DNA of 64,000 nt from Deinococcus depolymerans. Lineage in GTDB: Bacteria; Deinococcota; Deinococci; Deinococcales; Deinococcaceae. Of the stretch, positions 41,922 to 53,433 are shown in pieces. How positions within the stretch are numbered: the stretch's first letter is position 1; each line of letters begins with the position of its first letter. A program made the position numbers and the translations under genes. Where the stretch lies: the NCBI RefSeq assembly GCF_039522025.1, contig NZ_BAAADB010000019.1:120049-184048 (forward strand), written 5' to 3'. The notes beneath the pieces were generated by a model. That model made no database searches. It saw only the letters and a list, made by a program, of their open reading frames with translations, and was not told where the DNA came from.

Positions 41922-44900
41922 ATGATGCAACCGTTCCATTCCTGGTGGCCCCTGGATTCACGGGCCTTTTTCCGGCTTCTCTGGACCTCCGGTCTGGCGC
42001 TGCTTTGCCTGATTGCCCTGTCGGGTCCGGCGCGGGCGGCGGGGCTGGACCTTCAGTTCACCGGTGGGGTGAACGTCACTGGCGGCGCGTGTGCCCTGAC
42101 CCTCAACAGTCGTTGCCGTTTCAACAATGTGATCGTGGGCGAGGCAGCCGGCTCAAGCCTGCAGCGCGACATCATCGTGACAGTGTCCGATCTGGTAAAT
42201 GCCACGCTCGACACAACCGTGGACAATGCAGGTCCCACGCTGAGCGGAACGGCGCCGGTCGCCTCTGCTGACCAGTTTCTGGCGCCCACGGTCCGGCCCA
42301 CCCAGACGACGGCCAACGTGACCGGCTGGGCCGGCTTTACTTTCGATGTGGTGCGCTCGGGTGGGCCCGTGCCGGCTGTCGGGACGAGTACCATCACCTT
42401 GCCCGGCACGTTCTGGGTCACTTCCTTCGATACCGACGGGGACGGCGGAACTCTGCGGGAGTTCGTGGAGTTCGTGGGAGCTTCCGCCACCGGACTGTCG
42501 GCGGGAACCACGCTGACAGCCAGCACGGCCGTGGCGGGGGGAACACAGTACCAGGGGGCGACTGCGGGGCAGCCAAACATTTCCACCGGTGACCCCTACA
42601 AGGGCAGCGCTTTTTACACCGCGGCCTCCAGTTTCCGCCTGATCTATGGGGCGCGCACCGGTACCAGTGGTTCCACGGCAGGAGGTCGCCTGACTGCCTT
42701 CGACTTCTTCCGGCCAGACGCGGTCCTGCGCCAGCCGCTGCTCGACGGCTTCAAATCGGTGCGTCTAACCACCGACGCGGATGGCAGTGGGGACATCTCA
42801 GCGGGCGACACGCTGACCTATACCGTGGTCTACACAAACACCGGCAACGCGGCCGCCTCCAGCTTCCAGATTAGCGATCCCCTGCCAGCTGGCCTGACCA
42901 TCACCGCCACTGGGGGCCAGACGGTCTGGATCGACGGCACGCAGAACACCGCCGCACGCAACGCGGGGTACACCGGGGGTGCAGGCGCTGTCGGTAACCT
43001 GCTGGCGACGGGACAGACCCTGGCGGCGGGCGGCAGTATTCGCGTGGACATTCCGGTCCGGGTGGGTACGGTCACTGCCTCCACCACGCTCAATAACCAG
43101 GCCTCGGCCACGGCCACCGGTGTCAGTGCCGTCCTCAGTGACAACGTGGACGAGAGCACGGCGTTCGTATCCTCGGTCCGTTCGACGACGGGCTGGCCCG
43201 GCGTGCCGGCCGGCAGTGTGACCCAGAACCAGACCGCCGCCCTGTCCCCGACTGCGGTTCTCGTCGAGCTGTCGCGGGCCGACCTCACCCTCAGCAAGAG
43301 CAACGGCGTAAACGGCCTCGCGGGGCCCAGTGTGACCACCTATACCATCGTGCTGACCAACAACGGCCCGGCCAGCGCCAACGGGACGGTGCTGCGCGAC
43401 CCGGCCGCGCCTGGCCTGACCAAGACGGCCGTCAGCTGCGCTTCCAGCAGTGGAGCTGTGTGTCCCGCTGTGACCACCGCCACTCTGGAAAGTGGCGTGA
43501 CGGTGCCGACCCTCCCGGCGGGCGGCCGCATCACCCTGACCCTCACGGCCAGTGTCACGGCCACCTCGGGCAGCGTCGCCAACAGCGTGACGGCCACCCT
43601 GCCCAGTGGGACTGTCGATCCCAGTCCCACTGGAACGGTCACGGATACCGACTCTGTCAACTCGGCCGATCTGGCGGTCGCAAAGACCGGGCCGGCGACG
43701 GCCCCCCAGGGCAACACCTTCAGCTACGTGATCCGGGCCTGGAACAACGGCGTGTTGCCGGTCAGTGCCGCCACGCTGGCCGACCCTGTGCCCGCGAATG
43801 TCACCGGGGTCAGCTGGACCTGCGTGGGCAGCGGCGGCGCGACCTGTGCGTCGGCCAGTGGAACCGGCAACAGCGTGAGCGTCACCGTCAACCTGCCAGT
43901 AGATGGCGGGAGTGCCACCACCCCCGACACCGACTATGTCACCCTCACCGTGACGGGCCGGGCCACCACCGGTGGGATCGTCACCAACCGGGCCACCGTT
44001 TCGCCACCTGCCTCCATCACGGATTCCGTGACGGCCAACAACAGCAGCGCTGTTGACACGGCCATCGTGGCACAGGTGACATGTCCCAACCTGTACGCCA
44101 CGACCGGGGGTGACTTCACCACCAACAACAACGGCACCGAGATCCGCTCGCTGAACGACACCACCAACACGCTCGGCGACGTGGTGACCCTGATTCCTGC
44201 CACCTTAGAAGCCACTCCCCGCCCTGGGTACACCGCCACACTGGCCCTGACCCCGGACCGCAGCCGGTTCTTCGTGGTGCGTGACGTCGATACCCGCCTG
44301 CTGATTTTCGATGTTGCCAGCAGCACCTGGCAGGAAGGGCCGACTCTGCCGACCACCACCGGCCGCTACGTACGCATGGCGATCACCTCCACCGGGATCG
44401 GGTACGTGATGGACGGAGGCGGCAACCTCTACCGCTTCGCCACTACCAGTCCCTACACAGTGTCCAGCGCGATTCCGCTGACCGTGGTGCCGGCCACCGC
44501 TCCGACCGTGGGGGCGAGCGGCGACTTCTTCGCAGATGACCGTGGCAACCTCTTCCTGCTGAGTTCCCAGGCCGACGGGCAGCTCGACTTCTGGGAGGTC
44601 GAGCCGAACACCGGCCAGATGATCTACCTGGGGCGTCTCAGCGACGCTGACATTATCGGCGGGTACGGTGGGTTCGCCAGCACCCCCAACGGGCTGTTCG
44701 GGCGGGGAGGCAGCGGCCGCATGATCAGCGTGGACCTGCGGGCCTTCACGGCCACCCCAGTGGGTAGCGCTTCCTCTGGCAGCACTGACCTCACCAGCTG
44801 CTCATTCCCCACATTTAACCGCACGGTCACTGCTACCAAGGCAGCCCGCAAGGTCGCGGGCAGCGCTGGCACCCCGGTCCGGCCCGGTGACACGCTGGAA

Positions 44901-46103
44901 TACCGCATCGTGGTGCGAAACTCCGGCTCCATCGCCGCAGGCAACACCAAGTTCAGTGACCAGATTCCGGCCGGCACCACCTACGTTCCCGGTTCAACCT
45001 TCCTGAACGGCATCCTGGTGTCCGATGCTGCCGGGGGGGTCATGCCATACGCCCCCGCCCCGCAGCTCATCAGCAGTGCCGGACAACCCAGCGGCACCCT
45101 GCTCGCTGACGTCACGCCGGCGGACGATTCGGACCGCGAGGCCGTGATCACGTTCCGGGTGCGGGTAAACACCTCTCCGGAACCCACCCAGGTCAGCAAC
45201 CAGGGCATCACCACTTACCGTGACAACGGCAGCGATCTGACGGTTCTCACCGACGATCCTGCCACGACCGCCCCGAACGACGCCACCGTCACCCGCATGG
45301 CCGCCCCCGACGTTACCGTTACAAAGACCGGACCCGCCTTCGCGCAGCCGGCGGACCCGGCGAAGCCGGACCAGAGCATAATCTACACTCTGGTCGTATC
45401 GAACGTGGGCGACAAGGACGCCGGCAGCGTCACGGTCCGTGACGTACTGCCCACCGGACTGACCTTCAAAAGTGCCTCTGCCGGAGGCACCTACGTGGTC
45501 GGGACCCGCACAGTCACCTGGACCCTCCCGGCGCTGATTGCCGGCGGAGCGCAGACCCTGACCGTAGAGGTCACCGCCCCGACCGCCGCGCAGATCCAGG
45601 GAAGCTCAGGCGTGAAGCAGGTCTCGAACACTGCGGCGGTCTCGACGGCAGGGGACACTGTTCCCGGAAACGACACCTCGGCCACGGTCAACACGGCCTT
45701 CATCCTTGCCGTGCTGGCCAAGGAGGTCCGCAACGTCACGAAGAACTCCCTGTTCGGAACGTCTGGCGGCGGCCTGCCCGACGAGGTCCTGGAGTACTGC
45801 ATCGACTTCCGCAACGAGGGAGGCGCGGCCCTGCCGAACTTCGTGCTGGTCGATCATGTCCCCAGCAACACGAACGCCCTGACCACCGCCTACGACGCGG
45901 ATGAGCCCAGCGCCGCGACCGGCTTCGGCGTGAAACTCACGCGCGGCGCAAGTACCTCCTACAGCAGCAGCGCCGCCGATGCCGACGCTGGCAGCCTGAC
46001 CACCTCGGGCGGCACCTACGGGCGCGGCACCATGACGGTCGCGCTGGGCACCCTGGCGGCCGGTGAGTCGGGCCGCGTCTGCTTCCAGGCCACCATCCGC
46101 TGA
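41922..46103 (+). CDS. Exported DUF11-repeat protein with central propeller-like region (1393 aa)
   Basis: A long signal sequence ([20 protein letters not shown] then PARAAG) precedes about 240 residues of unique beta-rich sequence, then DUF11 units at roughly 280-413, 453-566 and 580-713 (e.g. [19 protein letters not shown]). A segment at 723-960 without DUF11 character has repeating strand-turn blocks ([29 protein letters not shown]) like a beta-propeller. DUF11 units resume to the C-terminus (about 973-1393; [34 protein letters not shown]). No anchor or sorting motif is visible. It has its own promoter and is less GC-biased than the preceding gene. Confidence 0.8.
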   Translation: MMQPFHSWWPLDSRAFFRLLWTSGLALLCLIALSGPARAAGLDLQFTGGVNVTGGACALTLNSRCRFNNVIVGEAAGSSLQRDIIVTVSDLVNATLDTTVDNAGPTLSGTAPVASADQFLAPTVRPTQTTANVTGWAGFTFDVVRSGGPVPAVGTSTITLPGTFWVTSFDTDGDGGTLREFVEFVGASATGLSAGTTLTASTAVAGGTQYQGATAGQPNISTGDPYKGSAFYTAASSFRLIYGARTGTSGSTAGGRLTAFDFFRPDAVLRQPLLDGFKSVRLTTDADGSGDISAGDTLTYTVVYTNTGNAAASSFQISDPLPAGLTITATGGQTVWIDGTQNTAARNAGYTGGAGAVGNLLATGQTLAAGGSIRVDIPVRVGTVTASTTLNNQASATATGVSAVLSDNVDESTAFVSSVRSTTGWPGVPAGSVTQNQTAALSPTAVLVELSRADLTLSKSNGVNGLAGPSVTTYTIVLTNNGPASANGTVLRDPAAPGLTKTAVSCASSSGAVCPAVTTATLESGVTVPTLPAGGRITLTLTASVTATSGSVANSVTATLPSGTVDPSPTGTVTDTDSVNSADLAVAKTGPATAPQGNTFSYVIRAWNNGVLPVSAATLADPVPANVTGVSWTCVGSGGATCASASGTGNSVSVTVNLPVDGGSATTPDTDYVTLTVTGRATTGGIVTNRATVSPPASITDSVTANNSSAVDTAIVAQVTCPNLYATTGGDFTTNNNGTEIRSLNDTTNTLGDVVTLIPATLEATPRPGYTATLALTPDRSRFFVVRDVDTRLLIFDVASSTWQEGPTLPTTTGRYVRMAITSTGIGYVMDGGGNLYRFATTSPYTVSSAIPLTVVPATAPTVGASGDFFADDRGNLFLLSSQADGQLDFWEVEPNTGQMIYLGRLSDADIIGGYGGFASTPNGLFGRGGSGRMISVDLRAFTATPVGSASSGSTDLTSCSFPTFNRTVTATKAARKVAGSAGTPVRPGDTLEYRIVVRNSGSIAAGNTKFSDQIPAGTTYVPGSTFLNGILVSDAAGGVMPYAPAPQLISSAGQPSGTLLADVTPADDSDREAVITFRVRVNTSPEPTQVSNQGITTYRDNGSDLTVLTDDPATTAPNDATVTRMAAPDVTVTKTGPAFAQPADPAKPDQSIIYTLVVSNVGDKDAGSVTVRDVLPTGLTFKSASAGGTYVVGTRTVTWTLPALIAGGAQTLTVEVTAPTAAQIQGSSGVKQVSNTAAVSTAGDTVPGNDTSATVNTAFILAVLAKEVRNVTKNSLFGTSGGGLPDEVLEYCIDFRNEGGAALPNFVLVDHVPSNTNALTTAYDADEPSAATGFGVKLTRGASTSYSSSAADADAGSLTTSGGTYGRGTMTVALGTLAAGESGRVCFQATIR

Positions 46104-46127
46104 CGCCCGGCCTGGCGGTCTTCCTGG

Positions 46128-46154
46128 ACAGGCTCTCCCGCGTGGGGAGCCTGT
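46128..46154 (+). terminator. Terminator after the 1393-aa gene
   Basis: ACAGGCTC-TCCC / GGGGAGCCTGT hairpin, closing the surface locus; only a short T content follows. Confidence 0.5.
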
Positions 46155-46170
46155 TGCTGCTGCCGGGCTC

Positions 46171-46176
46171 TACAAT
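46171..46176 (+). promoter_or_regulatory. -10 hexamer of the EamA transporter gene
   Basis: TACAAT, 7 nt before the ATG at 46184; it rules out the in-frame codon at 46142. Confidence 0.6.
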
Positions 46177-46183
46177 CGCGGGC

Positions 46184-47110
46184 ATGTCGGTTCAGGCGCG
46201 TGGGGTTCTGCTGCTCATTCTGGTGACGTGTCTGTGGGGGAGTACCTTCGCGGTCGTGAAGACGCTCGGGGAGACCCTGCCGGCGTCGGTGCTGATCGCG
46301 TGGCGGTTCCTGATCGCGTCGGTGGCCCTGCTGCCCCTGCTGCTGTGGCGCACGCCCGGCGCGGCGGCCTCCGCCCCTGCAGGCAGTGCCGGAAGGAGCG
46401 GGGCGTGGCGGGCGTGCCTGTGGCGGGACGGGGCGGTGCTGGGCGCGTGGTTGATCGCGGGGTACGGCACGCAGACCATCGCGCTGCAGACGACCAGCGC
46501 GAACCGCGCGGCGTTCTTCACGGCGCTCAGCGTGGTGCTGGTGCCGGTGTGGCTGGTGGCCGCGCAGCGCCGCCGCATGCCGCTCCTGTTGTGGACGGCG
46601 CTGCCGCTGGCGGTCGCGGGGCTGGCCATGCTGTCCTGGGAGGGCGGGGCGCTGGTCGTGGGTGACGTCTGGGCGCTGGGGTGCGCGGTGACGTACGCGG
46701 GGTTCATCGTGACGCTGGAGCGCATGGCGCACCGGCATGCGGCGCTGCCGTTCACGCTGGTGCAGGTGCTGGGCGTCACGGCGCTCGCGTGGGTGTGGGC
46801 GGCCGTGGCGGCGCCCGGGCAGCTGTGGCCTCCGGCGGGCGCGTGGGGACCGCTGCTGTACCTGGGGGTGGTGGCCACGGCCGCCACGACCCTGATGCAG
46901 ACGGTCGGGCAGCGGACCGTCAGCGCCGCGAACGCCAGCCTGATCTACGCGCTGGAGCCGGTCACGGCCACGCTGTTCAGTTTCCTGCTGATCGGCGAGC
47001 AGGTGGGCGTGCGGGGTGCGCTGGGGGGGTTGCTGGTCGTGGTGGCGACCGTGCTGAGTCAGTGGGCGGACGGCCCGCACGCGCAGACGCCGGCCGCGCA
47101 GCCCGAGTGA
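46184..47110 (+). CDS. EamA/DMT-family transporter
   Basis: A 308-residue inner-membrane protein with ten hydrophobic helices in two EamA repeats. The first repeat has [22 protein letters not shown], split here as [10 protein letters not shown] and AVVKTL, and the second [26 protein letters not shown], in which the ALEPV motif is diagnostic for the family. A drug/metabolite exporter role is usual (amino acids, nucleosides or similar); the substrate cannot be read. The stop TGA touches a dispersed repeat (TGATCCGG). Confidence 0.9.
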   Translation: MSVQARGVLLLILVTCLWGSTFAVVKTLGETLPASVLIAWRFLIASVALLPLLLWRTPGAAASAPAGSAGRSGAWRACLWRDGAVLGAWLIAGYGTQTIALQTTSANRAAFFTALSVVLVPVWLVAAQRRRMPLLLWTALPLAVAGLAMLSWEGGALVVGDVWALGCAVTYAGFIVTLERMAHRHAALPFTLVQVLGVTALAWVWAAVAAPGQLWPPAGAWGPLLYLGVVATAATTLMQTVGQRTVSAANASLIYALEPVTATLFSFLLIGEQVGVRGALGGLLVVVATVLSQWADGPHAQTPAAQPE

Positions 47111-47268
47111 TCCGGACGCCGATGGAACGGGTTGGGCAGACCATTCCATCCGGGTGGACGCGCGGAGCTGCGAAGCAGGGCGAGTGGGAGCAGAGCGGGG
47201 CCTGCCGGACGTGGCGCTGGCAACCCGGTGCTGTCCCGGGTTGTTAACGAAACAAACGGAATCCGTAT
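47110..47268 (+). repeat. Dispersed repeat, copy G (long form, tandem with H)
   Basis: The left end is degenerate (ATCCGGACGCCG); the right end CGGAATCCGTAT is intact. The second hairpin pairs GCTGGCAACCCGG with CCGGGTTGTTAAC. It includes the insert AGCTGCGAAGCAG. It is separated by one base from copy H. Confidence 0.78.
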
Positions 47269-47269
47269 C

Positions 47270-47426
47270 ATACGGACTCCGATTGAATGGGCTGCAAAGA
47301 CCATTCAATCCGAGCGGATGCGACTCGTAGAGCTGCTCCGCAGAGTAGGAGAGAAACGGATTCCGGACGTGGAGTTGGCAGATCGGTGCTGTCCCGGGTT
47401 GTCAACGAAATAAACGGAATTCGTAT
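47270..47426 (+). repeat. Dispersed repeat, copy H (long form, tandem with G)
   Basis: Left end ATACGGACTCCG, right end ACGGAATTCGTAT (one change). The extra hairpin AGCTGCTCCGCAG is clear; the second standard hairpin has mismatches (GGCAGATCGG against CCCGGGTTGT). Copies G and H together fill most of the 460-bp gap after the transporter gene. Confidence 0.82.
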
Positions 47427-47492
47427 AACGCTCCGCAGGAGAGCGGGTGAAGGTGGACGGGCCGGATGGACTGGCACAGCCGCAAAGCAGAG

Positions 47493-47533
47493 AAGGGAGG
47501 CGCCGGACGTCTGTTCTTCCGGTGCCTCCCTTT
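47493..47533. terminator. Bidirectional hairpin between the EamA and CvpA-like genes
   Basis: Arms AAGGGAGGCGCCGGA / TCCGGTGCCTCCCTT, with T-rich flanks on both strands. The genes are convergent. Confidence 0.65.
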
Positions 47534-47570
47534 GGAGAACGGCTCTGGCTGGCCGTTCGTATCACCCGGG

Positions 47571-48050
47571 TCAGCGGGTCTGGTCGGGGATCACCAGGGT
47601 TTTCAGGGCGGCGCCGCCACTCCAGACGCTGCGCAGGCTGCCCTGCAGGGCGGAGTTGCGCACGGCGGTGTACAGCGCGGGCGGCAGGCTGGCGGACGGG
47701 TAGGTGGCGCGGGTGCCGCGGGCGTCGACCTTCACGTCCATCGGGAAGCCCAGGGCGACCGTGGAGATCAGCAGGCCGCCCAGCAGGAACCCGCCGAGCG
47801 CACCGGCGCCCAGATGCCAGGGTTGTTCGAGGGGGGCGGGGATCAGGCGGCCGATGGCGGCGGCGGTGCCGAAGGCCAGCAGGACCGCGAGGATCAGCGC
47901 GGCGGGCGCACCGGCCCCGAGCGAATTGGCAAGGAAGCACACGGCGACGCCCGCGACGCCCCAGGCCAGTCCGGCGAGGCCGCGCCGGGCGCCCAGCGCG
48001 GTCAGGACGGCCCAGAGGGTGACGAGCAGGGCATCGAACCAGGTGATCAC
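47571..48050 (-). CDS. CvpA-like membrane protein
   Basis: A 159-residue protein with four hydrophobic helices. The start [20 protein letters not shown] and the following ARRGLAGL resemble the CvpA (colicin V production) family, in which an N-terminal W/F-D and a GxxRG loop are conserved. The soluble tail ([20 protein letters not shown]) is periplasmic by prediction. Function in this family is unclear; in D. radiodurans none is known to me. The GTG start is fixed by a -10 hexamer 7 nt upstream. Confidence 0.65.
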   Translation of the reverse strand: MITWFDALLVTLWAVLTALGARRGLAGLAWGVAGVAVCFLANSLGAGAPAALILAVLLAFGTAAAIGRLIPAPLEQPWHLGAGALGGFLLGGLLISTVALGFPMDVKVDARGTRATYPSASLPPALYTAVRNSALQGSLRSVWSGGAALKTLVIPDQTR

Positions 48051-48057
48051 GTCGGTC

Positions 48058-48063
48058 AGTCTA
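48058..48063 (-). promoter_or_regulatory. -10 hexamer of the CvpA-like gene
   Basis: TAGACT (minus strand), 7 nt before the GTG start. Confidence 0.55.
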
Positions 48064-48137
48064 GCGGGTCGGGGCTTACAGTTTTGCTGCAGGCCGGACC
48101 TGGGGGCCTTCGTCCTGTTCCGGTGGCGGCGGTGGCC

Positions 48138-48143
48138 TACACT
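48138..48143 (+). promoter_or_regulatory. -10 hexamer of the response regulator gene
   Basis: TACACT, 6 nt before the ATG at 48150. Confidence 0.6.
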
Positions 48144-48149
48144 GCGGGC

Positions 48150-48794
48150 ATGATTCGCGTGTTGCTCGTGGACGATCACGCGCTGTTCCGTCAGGGACTG
48201 CGCAGCCTGCTGGAATCCGAGGGGATGCGCGTCATCGGGGAGGCCGCCAACGGCCGCGAGGCGATCCGCTACGCGGCCGACACCCACCCGGACGTGATCC
48301 TGATGGATATCCAGATGCCGGAACTCGACGGGGTGAAGGCCACGCAGAGCATCCTAGAGATCGACCCGGCGGCGCGGGTGATCATGATCACCATGTACCG
48401 CCAGGACCGCTACGTGTTCGAGGCCGTCAAGGCCGGGGCGCGCGGCTACGTCCTCAAGGACGCCGACGCGACCACGCTGCTGGACGTGATCCGGCGGGTC
48501 GCGGCGGGAGAGGCGCTGCTGGACGCCGACATGGCCCAGAACGTCCTCGACGACTTCCGGGACAAGCGCGAGGAACTGCCCAGCGAGAAGCACGCCGACC
48601 TGAACGAACGCGAGACCATGATCCTGAAACTGCTGGCGCAGGGCTTCTCGAACCAGGACATCGCGCTGCGCCTGGACATCAGCGAGAAGACGGTCCGCAA
48701 CCGCCTCAGCGAGATCTTCACGAAGCTGCAACTGAACAACCGCACGCAGGCGGCGCTGTACGCCATCCGCGAGGGAATCGCGAACCTCGAATGA
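48150..48794 (+). CDS. NarL/FixJ-family response regulator
   Basis: A 214-residue two-component regulator. The receiver domain (1-120) has the acidic pair D8-D9, phospho-acceptor D53 in [13 protein letters not shown]-loop ITMYRQ and conserved K103 in VLKDAD. The LuxR-type helix-turn-helix (about 148-208) reads [22 protein letters not shown] and [16 protein letters not shown] in two helices. No histidine kinase gene is adjacent, so its sensor is elsewhere. It overlaps a 76-aa Cys-rich gene (ATGA). Targets are unknown. Confidence 0.93.
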   Translation: MIRVLLVDDHALFRQGLRSLLESEGMRVIGEAANGREAIRYAADTHPDVILMDIQMPELDGVKATQSILEIDPAARVIMITMYRQDRYVFEAVKAGARGYVLKDADATTLLDVIRRVAAGEALLDADMAQNVLDDFRDKREELPSEKHADLNERETMILKLLAQGFSNQDIALRLDISEKTVRNRLSEIFTKLQLNNRTQAALYAIREGIANLE

Positions 48795-49021
48795 GCCGCG
48801 CGAAGGTGGCGGCGCCCGTGACCTTCCGCGCCGGGTGCGCGCGCGAGTGGGTGATCGAGACGACCGAACCGGACCTCGCGTACACCGATCAGGCGTTCCC
48901 GGAGTGCCCCACCTGCCCGCACCGCGTGGAACCGGACGGCGGGCCGCCCTTCTGCACGCTGCGCCCGGTGGGAACGGCGCACCCGTTCGCGGCGCTGGCC
49001 GGCCTGATCCTCCCGGACTGA
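48791..49021 (+). CDS. Small cysteine-containing protein (76 aa), function unknown
   Basis: Reads [20 protein letters not shown] with four cysteines at 16, 39, 42 and 55 (a CPTC pair and two singles), which could bind zinc or an Fe-S cluster. It starts inside the stop of the response regulator gene (ATGA) and ends 1 bp before the beta-lactamase-like gene, so it is co-expressed with both. I do not recognise a family. The tight overlap and normal codon use support a real gene. Confidence 0.7.
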   Translation: MSRAKVAAPVTFRAGCAREWVIETTEPDLAYTDQAFPECPTCPHRVEPDGGPPFCTLRPVGTAHPFAALAGLILPD

Positions 49022-49022
49022 C

Positions 49023-49922
49023 ATGATGCGGGGGAGGGGAGGGCCGGAAGAAGCGCAGGCCCTGGCGGCGTTCGGGGCCCGGCTGCGCGGCGCCGGGTTT
49101 TCCGGAACGGTGGGCCTGTGGGTGGGCACGCTGGACGGCCAGCCCCTGGCGGTCCTGAACGGGGACCGGGTGTTCCCGGCGGCCAGCACGATCAAGGTGC
49201 CGCTGCTGGTCATGGCGTTGCAGGCCGCGCAGCGCGGCGACCTGAGCCTGGCGGACCGGGTGACGGTGCAGGCGGCCGACCGCGTGCCGGGGGCCGGGGT
49301 GCTGCACGAACTGGGGCCGGGGTTGGCGCTGTCCTGGCAGGACGCACTGACCCTGATGATCATCGTCAGTGACAACACCGCCACGAACCTGACCATCGAG
49401 CGGCTGGGCGTGGCGGCCGTGAACGACTGGCTGACCGCGCAGGGGCTGACCGGCACGCGGTTGGTCGGGAAGCTGCAGCTGCCGCCAGAGCAGCGGAACG
49501 AGGCGCAGCGGCGCGGGGAGCGCAACGCCGTGTGCGCCCGTGATCAGGCGCAGCTGCTGGGCCGCCTGCTGGCGGGCGACCTGCTCGACCCGGCGCACAC
49601 GGCGCTGGCCCTGGGCATCCTGGAACGGCAGCAGTACCGTGACCTGATCGGCCGTGGCGTCCCGGCCCACCCGGACGGCACGCCGCTGTACCGCGTGGCC
49701 AGCAAGAGCGGCGAGTTGACGGGCGTTCACCATGACGTGGGTGTGGTGTTCACGCCCCGGCCCCTGGTGGTGGCGCTGCTGTCCGAGGGCGGCGCGGACC
49801 CGCGTGAGCATCCGCAGAACCGGGATGTGACGGCCCTGGCAGGGGCGCTCTGGCCGCTGCTGGCGCGGCTGGGTCGGGTGGACGCTCCGTGGGTGGCGCC
49901 GGGGGGCCACGGGGACATTTAA
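49023..49922 (+). CDS. Class A beta-lactamase-like serine hydrolase, apparently cytoplasmic
   Basis: A 299-residue protein with the full active-site set: S55-T-I-K58 (SxxK), S116-D-N (SDN), a possible omega-loop Glu in PPEQRNE, and K228-S-G (KTG box). The fold and order fit class A beta-lactamases. However, the N-terminus ([20 protein letters not shown]) has no signal peptide and there is no hydrophobic start nearby, so export is not evident. Whether it degrades beta-lactams or another amide or ester is open. Second ATG at 49026 is also possible. It follows the Cys-rich small gene without a gap. Confidence 0.85.
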   Translation: MMRGRGGPEEAQALAAFGARLRGAGFSGTVGLWVGTLDGQPLAVLNGDRVFPAASTIKVPLLVMALQAAQRGDLSLADRVTVQAADRVPGAGVLHELGPGLALSWQDALTLMIIVSDNTATNLTIERLGVAAVNDWLTAQGLTGTRLVGKLQLPPEQRNEAQRRGERNAVCARDQAQLLGRLLAGDLLDPAHTALALGILERQQYRDLIGRGVPAHPDGTPLYRVASKSGELTGVHHDVGVVFTPRPLVVALLSEGGADPREHPQNRDVTALAGALWPLLARLGRVDAPWVAPGGHGDI

Positions 49923-49941
49923 CCGCTCGGTAAGGTGCAGT

Positions 49942-50091
49942 ATGAACGATACCGAAGTCTCGCGGGCAGCACTTAAAACACCGCTGGGAACGCATTCGGT
50001 GCGTGCTATGCTGACCCGCAACAGGCCACTTCAGAACGAAGGCCATTTTTCCGTAGAAGAGGTTCCATCCGCCACGCGGCGGGGACGATAA
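49942..50091 (+). CDS. Possible 49-aa ORF in the leader of the quinol oxidoreductase operon
   Basis: A frame [20 protein letters not shown]... of 49 codons with AAGGTG 5 nt before the ATG lies in the 197-bp gap before the cytochrome c gene. Codon use is mixed. A TATGCT hexamer (50007) inside it could be the -10 of the downstream operon, which would make this frame spurious. Weak support. Confidence 0.25.
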   Translation: MNDTEVSRAALKTPLGTHSVRAMLTRNRPLQNEGHFSVEEVPSATRRGR

Positions 50092-50119
50092 GGCCACTTC
50101 ACGCTGAGGGAGAGGGAAC

Positions 50120-50986
<867 letters not shown>

Positions 50987-51035
50987 GCGCCCCGCTCCTG
51001 GCTGCTCACCGCCCCACAGGCAAGAGGTTTGAATC

Positions 51036-51698
51036 ATGACCCGTTATAAGAAACAGGATCCCGAAATTACGCGCCGCAAGTTCATCAATGTCGCCATGGG
51101 TACCACCGCTGCCGTCGGTACGGTCAGTCTCGTGAGTGCCTTGGGCACAGCCAACCCCGTCTTCCGCCTAACACCGGACAAAGCCCCACCTGTCAAGGGG
51201 GACGTGCTCGTCCACGCCGAGGAGAGCAAGGAAGGCCAGCTGATCAAGGTAAGCGAACTCAGTGACAAGCTGGTACGCGCTTGGCCTATGGGCAAGGATA
51301 AGGACGGTAATAACGTCATCCGTAAGGGAGAACCGAATAACATCTTGGCGTTGTATCGTTTCCCTAAGGGACAGATCGTGGAACCCACCAAGCTTGATGC
51401 TACCGTGGACGGCGAGATCGTCGCCTACAGCGATATTTGTACCCACGCCGGATGCTCAGTCAGCGACAGCGACCAAGGCGACGGCATGAAATGCCCCTGC
51501 CACTCCGGTCAATACGATCCTAAACGTGGCTGCAAGGTCATCGGCGGACCACCCCCCCGTCCGTTGGCCCAGCTGCCCATTAAGTTGGAAGGGGACAAGC
51601 TTGTCGTGGCTGACTTCTTTGCCAGCATGCCGTACCCCTTCCTCAGCGAGGATGAGTGGGAAAAATTCAAGAAGGAAGTGGAGGAGCAGCTCGCATGA
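51036..51698 (+). CDS. Rieske iron-sulfur protein of the bc complex
   Basis: A 220-residue 2Fe-2S protein. A Tat-like N-terminus ([20 protein letters not shown]) gives one membrane anchor exported in folded form. Cluster ligands lie in C135-T-H137-A-G-C140 and C153-P-C155-H156-S-G; C140 and C155 form the usual disulfide. It transfers electrons from menaquinol to the cytochrome c domain. Base use is clearly less GC-rich than in the genes on both sides (codons GGT, CGT, AAT, TTG are common). Its stop overlaps the cytochrome b start (ATGA). Confidence 0.93.
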   Translation: MTRYKKQDPEITRRKFINVAMGTTAAVGTVSLVSALGTANPVFRLTPDKAPPVKGDVLVHAEESKEGQLIKVSELSDKLVRAWPMGKDKDGNNVIRKGEPNNILALYRFPKGQIVEPTKLDATVDGEIVAYSDICTHAGCSVSDSDQGDGMKCPCHSGQYDPKRGCKVIGGPPPRPLAQLPIKLEGDKLVVADFFASMPYPFLSEDEWEKFKKEVEEQLA

Positions 51699-53008
51699 AC
51701 CAGTGGCTTGACGAACGTCTGCACATCTCGCGCCTGAACGACAAGTTCCTGCGCAAAGCCTTCCCGGTGCATCACTCGTTCTTCTTAGGCGAGATCACGC
51801 TTTTCTCGCTGATCGTTCTGATTATCACCGGCATCCTGCTGGCCTTGGCGTACGAGCCCAGCAACTCTCTGGTCGTGAACACCTTCGATCCCGGTACGGC
51901 CACCAAACCGAATCTGGTGCCAGCTGCCTACCATTCAGCACTGAAGATCAATGCTATGCCCTTTGGAGACATGTTGCGCCGCCTGCACCACTGGATGGCG
52001 AACATCATGGTCGCAGCTGCCGTGATTCACATGATGCGCATCTACTTTACGGGCGCGTTCAAGAAACCCCGTGAGATCAACTGGTGGATCGGCATGCTGC
52101 TGCTGATCTTCGCCGCACTGACGGCCGTGACTGGCTATATTCTGCCCTACGACAACTACGCCTACAACACCGTGAAGGTCGTGTATGCCATCACTGCATC
52201 CATCCCCTGGGTGGGCGACTGGGTCGCGCAAGCCGCCTTCGCCGGAAAATTCCCCGGCGCCGGGATCATCCCTCGCATCTACGGGTATCACATCATGCTG
52301 CTGCCCGGCATCCTGCTGGCCCTGACCGGCGCGCACATGCTGATCATGATCAAGCAGAAGCACACGCAGCCGCAGTACGCCAAGCGTCTGGCCTACAAGA
52401 AGATCGTGGGCGTGCCGCTCATGACTCAGCAAACCCCCATCATGCTGATCCTGGCCCTTATGTTCACCGGTCTGGTCATGCTGTTTGCCGCTTTCGTGCC
52501 GGTTCACCCGGTCGAGTTCTTTGGTCCGCCCAGCACCACGCCTATCAACAACATCAAGCCCGACTGGTACCTGCTGTGGGTCTTTGGCGCTCTGGCCATC
52601 ATTCCCAGCTTCGAATGGCACCTGTTCGGTGGCCTGATCGGTGCTGAGTTTGTGGGCGCGCTGGTGCTTCCTGGTATCGTCATGGGCCTGATGTTCGCTG
52701 TTCCCATGCTGGACCGGACCACCGAGAACCAATACTACGCTGAGAACCCCACCAACCACCCGGTGCGGCTGGCAGCAGGTGTGGCATTCTTCGCAATGAT
52801 GATTGTGCTATCGGTTGCCGGTTACAAACCAGAACTGATCAGCTCGGGACTGCTGACCACCGCGAATGCCAACACCATCTTGTGGATCCTCACCTTCCTG
52901 ATTCCCACTGTGTCGTACTTCGCCGTGCTGGGCATCGTGCGCGGCATCCGCGCCCTGCGTGAAGCGGACGAGCGCGAAAGCCTCGCCCACGCCCACGCCG
53001 ACGACTGA
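51695..53008 (+). CDS. Cytochrome b of the menaquinol:cytochrome c oxidoreductase
   Basis: A 437-residue polytopic protein with eight helices. The heme-ligand histidines are H98 and H112 in helix B ([19 protein letters not shown]) and H199 and H214 in helix D ([18 protein letters not shown]). The 15-residue helix-D spacing is of the b6/menaquinol kind. The Qo motif is PDWY (289-292), the variant common in menaquinol oxidisers, instead of PEWY. The gene is unsplit, unlike petB/petD. It ends with a His/Ala tail and a good terminator. Coupled to the Rieske gene. Confidence 0.95.
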   Translation: MNQWLDERLHISRLNDKFLRKAFPVHHSFFLGEITLFSLIVLIITGILLALAYEPSNSLVVNTFDPGTATKPNLVPAAYHSALKINAMPFGDMLRRLHHWMANIMVAAAVIHMMRIYFTGAFKKPREINWWIGMLLLIFAALTAVTGYILPYDNYAYNTVKVVYAITASIPWVGDWVAQAAFAGKFPGAGIIPRIYGYHIMLLPGILLALTGAHMLIMIKQKHTQPQYAKRLAYKKIVGVPLMTQQTPIMLILALMFTGLVMLFAAFVPVHPVEFFGPPSTTPINNIKPDWYLLWVFGALAIIPSFEWHLFGGLIGAEFVGALVLPGIVMGLMFAVPMLDRTTENQYYAENPTNHPVRLAAGVAFFAMMIVLSVAGYKPELISSGLLTTANANTILWILTFLIPTVSYFAVLGIVRGIRALREADERESLAHAHADD

Positions 53009-53027
53009 TCAGCGCCGCCTGACGGTC

Positions 53028-53067
53028 ACCTCCGCCCGGGTCGCGCACCTGGGCGGAGGTTCTCTTT
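53028..53067 (+). terminator. Intrinsic terminator of the bc-complex operon
   Basis: ACCTCCGCCC / GGGCGGAGGT hairpin followed by TCTCTTT. Confidence 0.8.
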
Positions 53068-53105
53068 GACGTCTGGCGTGGGGCCGCCTGTGCTTGACTG
53101 AACCG

Positions 53106-53303
53106 ATGGATGACCTTGCCCACCTTCTGAGTGATCAGGCGCGCCGGTTGAACCTGGGCGGCCTGTCCCCTGCCGACGCCCCGCCCGAGGCGCTGGCGGA
53201 ACTGGCCCGCGTGACCCTTCGTGAACTGATCGCGCGGGGCCTGCTGCCGGACCCGGATCCCGCCGTGGGGTGCTGGAGTGCGCCCCGGTCCGGACTGCAC
53301 TGA
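53106..53303 (+). CDS. Small hypothetical protein (65 aa)
   Basis: Reads [20 protein letters not shown] and continues mostly helical and acidic to a short C-terminal tail with one Cys. Codon use fits a coding frame in this genome. No clear ribosome site or -10 hexamer is seen at the ATG, and an in-frame TTG lies 12 nt upstream. No family is recognised. Confidence 0.5.
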   Translation: MDDLAHLLSDQARRLNLGGLSPADAPPEALAELARVTLRELIARGLLPDPDPAVGCWSAPRSGLH

Positions 53304-53433
53304 TGATGGAAGGGGGGTCACCATCCGCAGGAGGGGGGCTTCGTGGTCACGGGCAGGGGGCTGCCGGGCCGCTGGCGGGATAAGGAAGAACGCCGCCTCC
53401 GGGTGGGAGACGGCGGGTGTGGTCAGGGGTGGG

